From JAIBJN01 sp963811635 (lineage in GTDB: Bacteria > Actinomycetota > Thermoleophilia > Gaiellales > Gaiellaceae): a stretch of 64,000 nucleotides of DNA. The stretch lies in NCBI GenBank assembly GCA_963811635.1, contig CAWESB010000025.1, forward strand, positions 1-64,000, read 5' to 3'. Position numbers and translations under genes: made by a program. Below are positions 62,810 through 64,000 of this stretch, one piece after another. Every line of letters starts with the position of its first letter. Position 1 is the first letter of the stretch. The notes under the pieces are model-generated. The model was not told the origin of the DNA, did no database searches, and worked only from the letters and a program-made list of their open reading frames with translations.

Positions 62810-63490
62810 TTGACAAATCTGCCCGCTGGAACCGTCACTTTCCTGTTTAGCGACATTGAGGGGTCGACGGGCCTTCTCAAGCGCCTCGGCGAGCGATATG
62901 CGGAGTTGATCGCGGACCACCGCCGCATCATCCGGGACACCTTCGGCGAGCACGGGGGCACTGAGATCGACGGACAGGGGGACTCGTTCTTCTTCGCGTT
63001 CGCCAGCGCCCGCGAAGCCGTCGCGGCAGCCGCGGCAGCACAGCGCGCGCATGCGGCTCACGAATGGCCCGGCGGAGAGAATGTTCGCGTCCGCATGGGT
63101 TTGCACACCGGCGAACCGGCTGTGGGGGCGGAAGGCTATCTCGGCGTCGACGTGGTTCGGGCCGCGCGCCTCGGTGCCGCCGGTCGCGGTGGGCACGTGC
63201 TGCTCTCGGAGACGACGCGTGCGCTTCTCGGATCGAGCCTTCCCGAGGGCGTCTCCGTCCATCCACTGGGTGAGAGGCGACTGAAGGACATCGAGGAGCC
63301 GGAGCGCATTTACCAACTCGCGATCGAAGGCGTCGAGCAGCCCGAGGCAGAGCCCGCTTCAGCGGCTGGGTCAGCAGATGACTGGGAGCGGCGCCACAGG
63401 GAGCTAGTCGAGCGGATGACTGCGAGAATCAACGAGCGGGTCTATCAAACGCTCGAGCGCTCTCTGGGAGGCTTTGACCAGCCGCGTTGA
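62810..63490 (+). CDS. Class III adenylate/guanylate cyclase
   Basis: A cyclase domain of about 226 residues. TTG 62810 gives LTNLPAGTVTFLFSDIEGST at the N-terminus; an upstream ATG (62657) would add 51 residues without features. DGQGDSFFFAF holds the second metal Asp, MGLHTGEPAVGAEGYLGVDV and VVRAARLGAAGRGGHVLLSE follow, where Val replaces the usual Asn before Arg. The C-terminal helix (RRHRELVERMTARIN) is amphipathic. It is the third class III cyclase in the window. Confidence 0.85.
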   Translation: MTNLPAGTVTFLFSDIEGSTGLLKRLGERYAELIADHRRIIRDTFGEHGGTEIDGQGDSFFFAFASAREAVAAAAAAQRAHAAHEWPGGENVRVRMGLHTGEPAVGAEGYLGVDVVRAARLGAAGRGGHVLLSETTRALLGSSLPEGVSVHPLGERRLKDIEEPERIYQLAIEGVEQPEAEPASAAGSADDWERRHRELVERMTARINERVYQTLERSLGGFDQPR

Positions 63491-63549
63491 CGAACCCAGG
63501 TCTCAGCTAGCCTCGCGTTAGTCGCGGAACTCGGCAAAGGAGGCTTCCC

Positions 63550-63948
63550 GTGAGTATCACGATCAAGCTTGTCAGCATTCCGGTTGACGACCAGGCGAAG
63601 GCGCTCGAGTTCTACACAGAGAAGTTCGGCTTCGAGAAGCGCGCTGACGTGAGCCAAGGCGACTACCGGTGGCTCACGGTGACTGCTCCGGCGGGAAGCC
63701 CGGACGTCGAACTCGTGCTCGAACCGAACGCGAACCCGGCGTCGAAGAGCTACCAGGAATCGTTGCGCGAGCAGGGCATTCCGATCACGTCGTTCTTTTC
63801 GAACGACCTCGACGCGGACTATGAGAGGCTTGTCGGTCTCGGCGTGACGTTCACGAAGGAGCTCAACGACATGCCCTGGGGCAAGTTCGCAATTCTCGAC
63901 GACACCTGCGGCAACCTCGTCCAGCTGCAGCAGGTGAACTTCAACTAA
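63550..63948 (+). CDS. VOC-superfamily protein
   Basis: A 132-residue protein from GTG 63550 behind AAAGGAGG. It starts ITIKLVSIPVDDQAKALEFY and has VTAPAGSPDVELVLEPN, SFFSNDLDADYERLVGLG and AILDDTCGNLVQLQQ. It is close to the VOC proteins often named glyoxalase or bleomycin-resistance-like. The substrate is unknown. The last 50 bases of the window hold no supported gene. Confidence 0.87.
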   Translation: MSITIKLVSIPVDDQAKALEFYTEKFGFEKRADVSQGDYRWLTVTAPAGSPDVELVLEPNANPASKSYQESLREQGIPITSFFSNDLDADYERLVGLGVTFTKELNDMPWGKFAILDDTCGNLVQLQQVNFN

Positions 63949-64000
63949 TTCGCGCAGTCAGCGGTGAAGAGCAGCACCGGCTAGCCCGTACCGCCGAACA

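Overview
The window is GC-rich (third codon positions almost all G or C, many GTG starts, dense coding on both strands with 4-nt overlaps) and looks like an actinobacterial chromosome. The gene mix (KorAB, YbdK-type ligase, caa3-CtaG-like protein, CydC, many class III cyclases, NarL-type kinases, short non-T-rich terminator hairpins) fits a Thermoleophilia/Gaiellales-like organism; that placement is an inference. About nine genes are broken by one-base shifts, which suggests a draft or metagenome assembly.

Layout. 1-1331: 3' part of cydC. 1328-6001: frameshifted aldo/keto reductase, korA-korB, frameshifted L,D-transpeptidase. 6030-15440: XRE-cupin regulator with a palindrome upstream, a large membrane protein, peroxiredoxin + YbdK ligase, DUF192 lipoprotein, RidA, serine hydrolase, matrixin-like protease, Nudix, EamA. 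15621-23701: thioredoxin, an isoleucyl-tRNA-synthetase-like protein with abnormal HIGH and KMSKS motifs, a possible small RNA, a five-GAF histidine kinase and its receiver protein. 23698-34486: CAP protein, two EamA exporters, tRNA-Pro, VOC protein, RTX-like protein, M14 peptidase, CHAP amidase, cyclase-receiver fusion, small ORF.

34512-40840 is the most striking part: an ABC exporter diverging from a five-gene selenoprotein cluster related to glycine/sarcosine/betaine reductase: grdE-like, grdB (in-frame UGA, Sec344), grdC, a CQPC thioredoxin, and grdA (in-frame UGA, Sec43). Each UGA is followed by a candidate SECIS hairpin. The GrdE-like protein appears to lack the pyruvoyl-forming cysteine, and grdD is absent, so substrate and product are open.

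40844-44953: CtaG-like protein, small membrane protein, and tRNA-Gly, whose 3' half (43 bp) is exactly repeated 2.7 kb downstream, bounding a small integrated island with no integrase. 45068-52043: RTX protein, MDR oxidoreductase (frameshifted), a second M14 peptidase (frameshifted), intradiol dioxygenase, AI-2E-type transporter.

52059-59630: TetR regulator, cupin protein, then a signalling cluster: receiver-only protein, a NarL-type kinase that keeps its ATPase but lacks the phospho-acceptor His, a DctP-like lipoprotein with a C-terminal extension, a second NarL-type kinase that keeps the His but lacks the ATP-binding boxes, and a LuxR-type regulator. The two kinases look complementary. 59684-63948: hypothetical protein, SRPBCC protein, two VOC proteins, and two divergent class III cyclases, one fused to a cupin.
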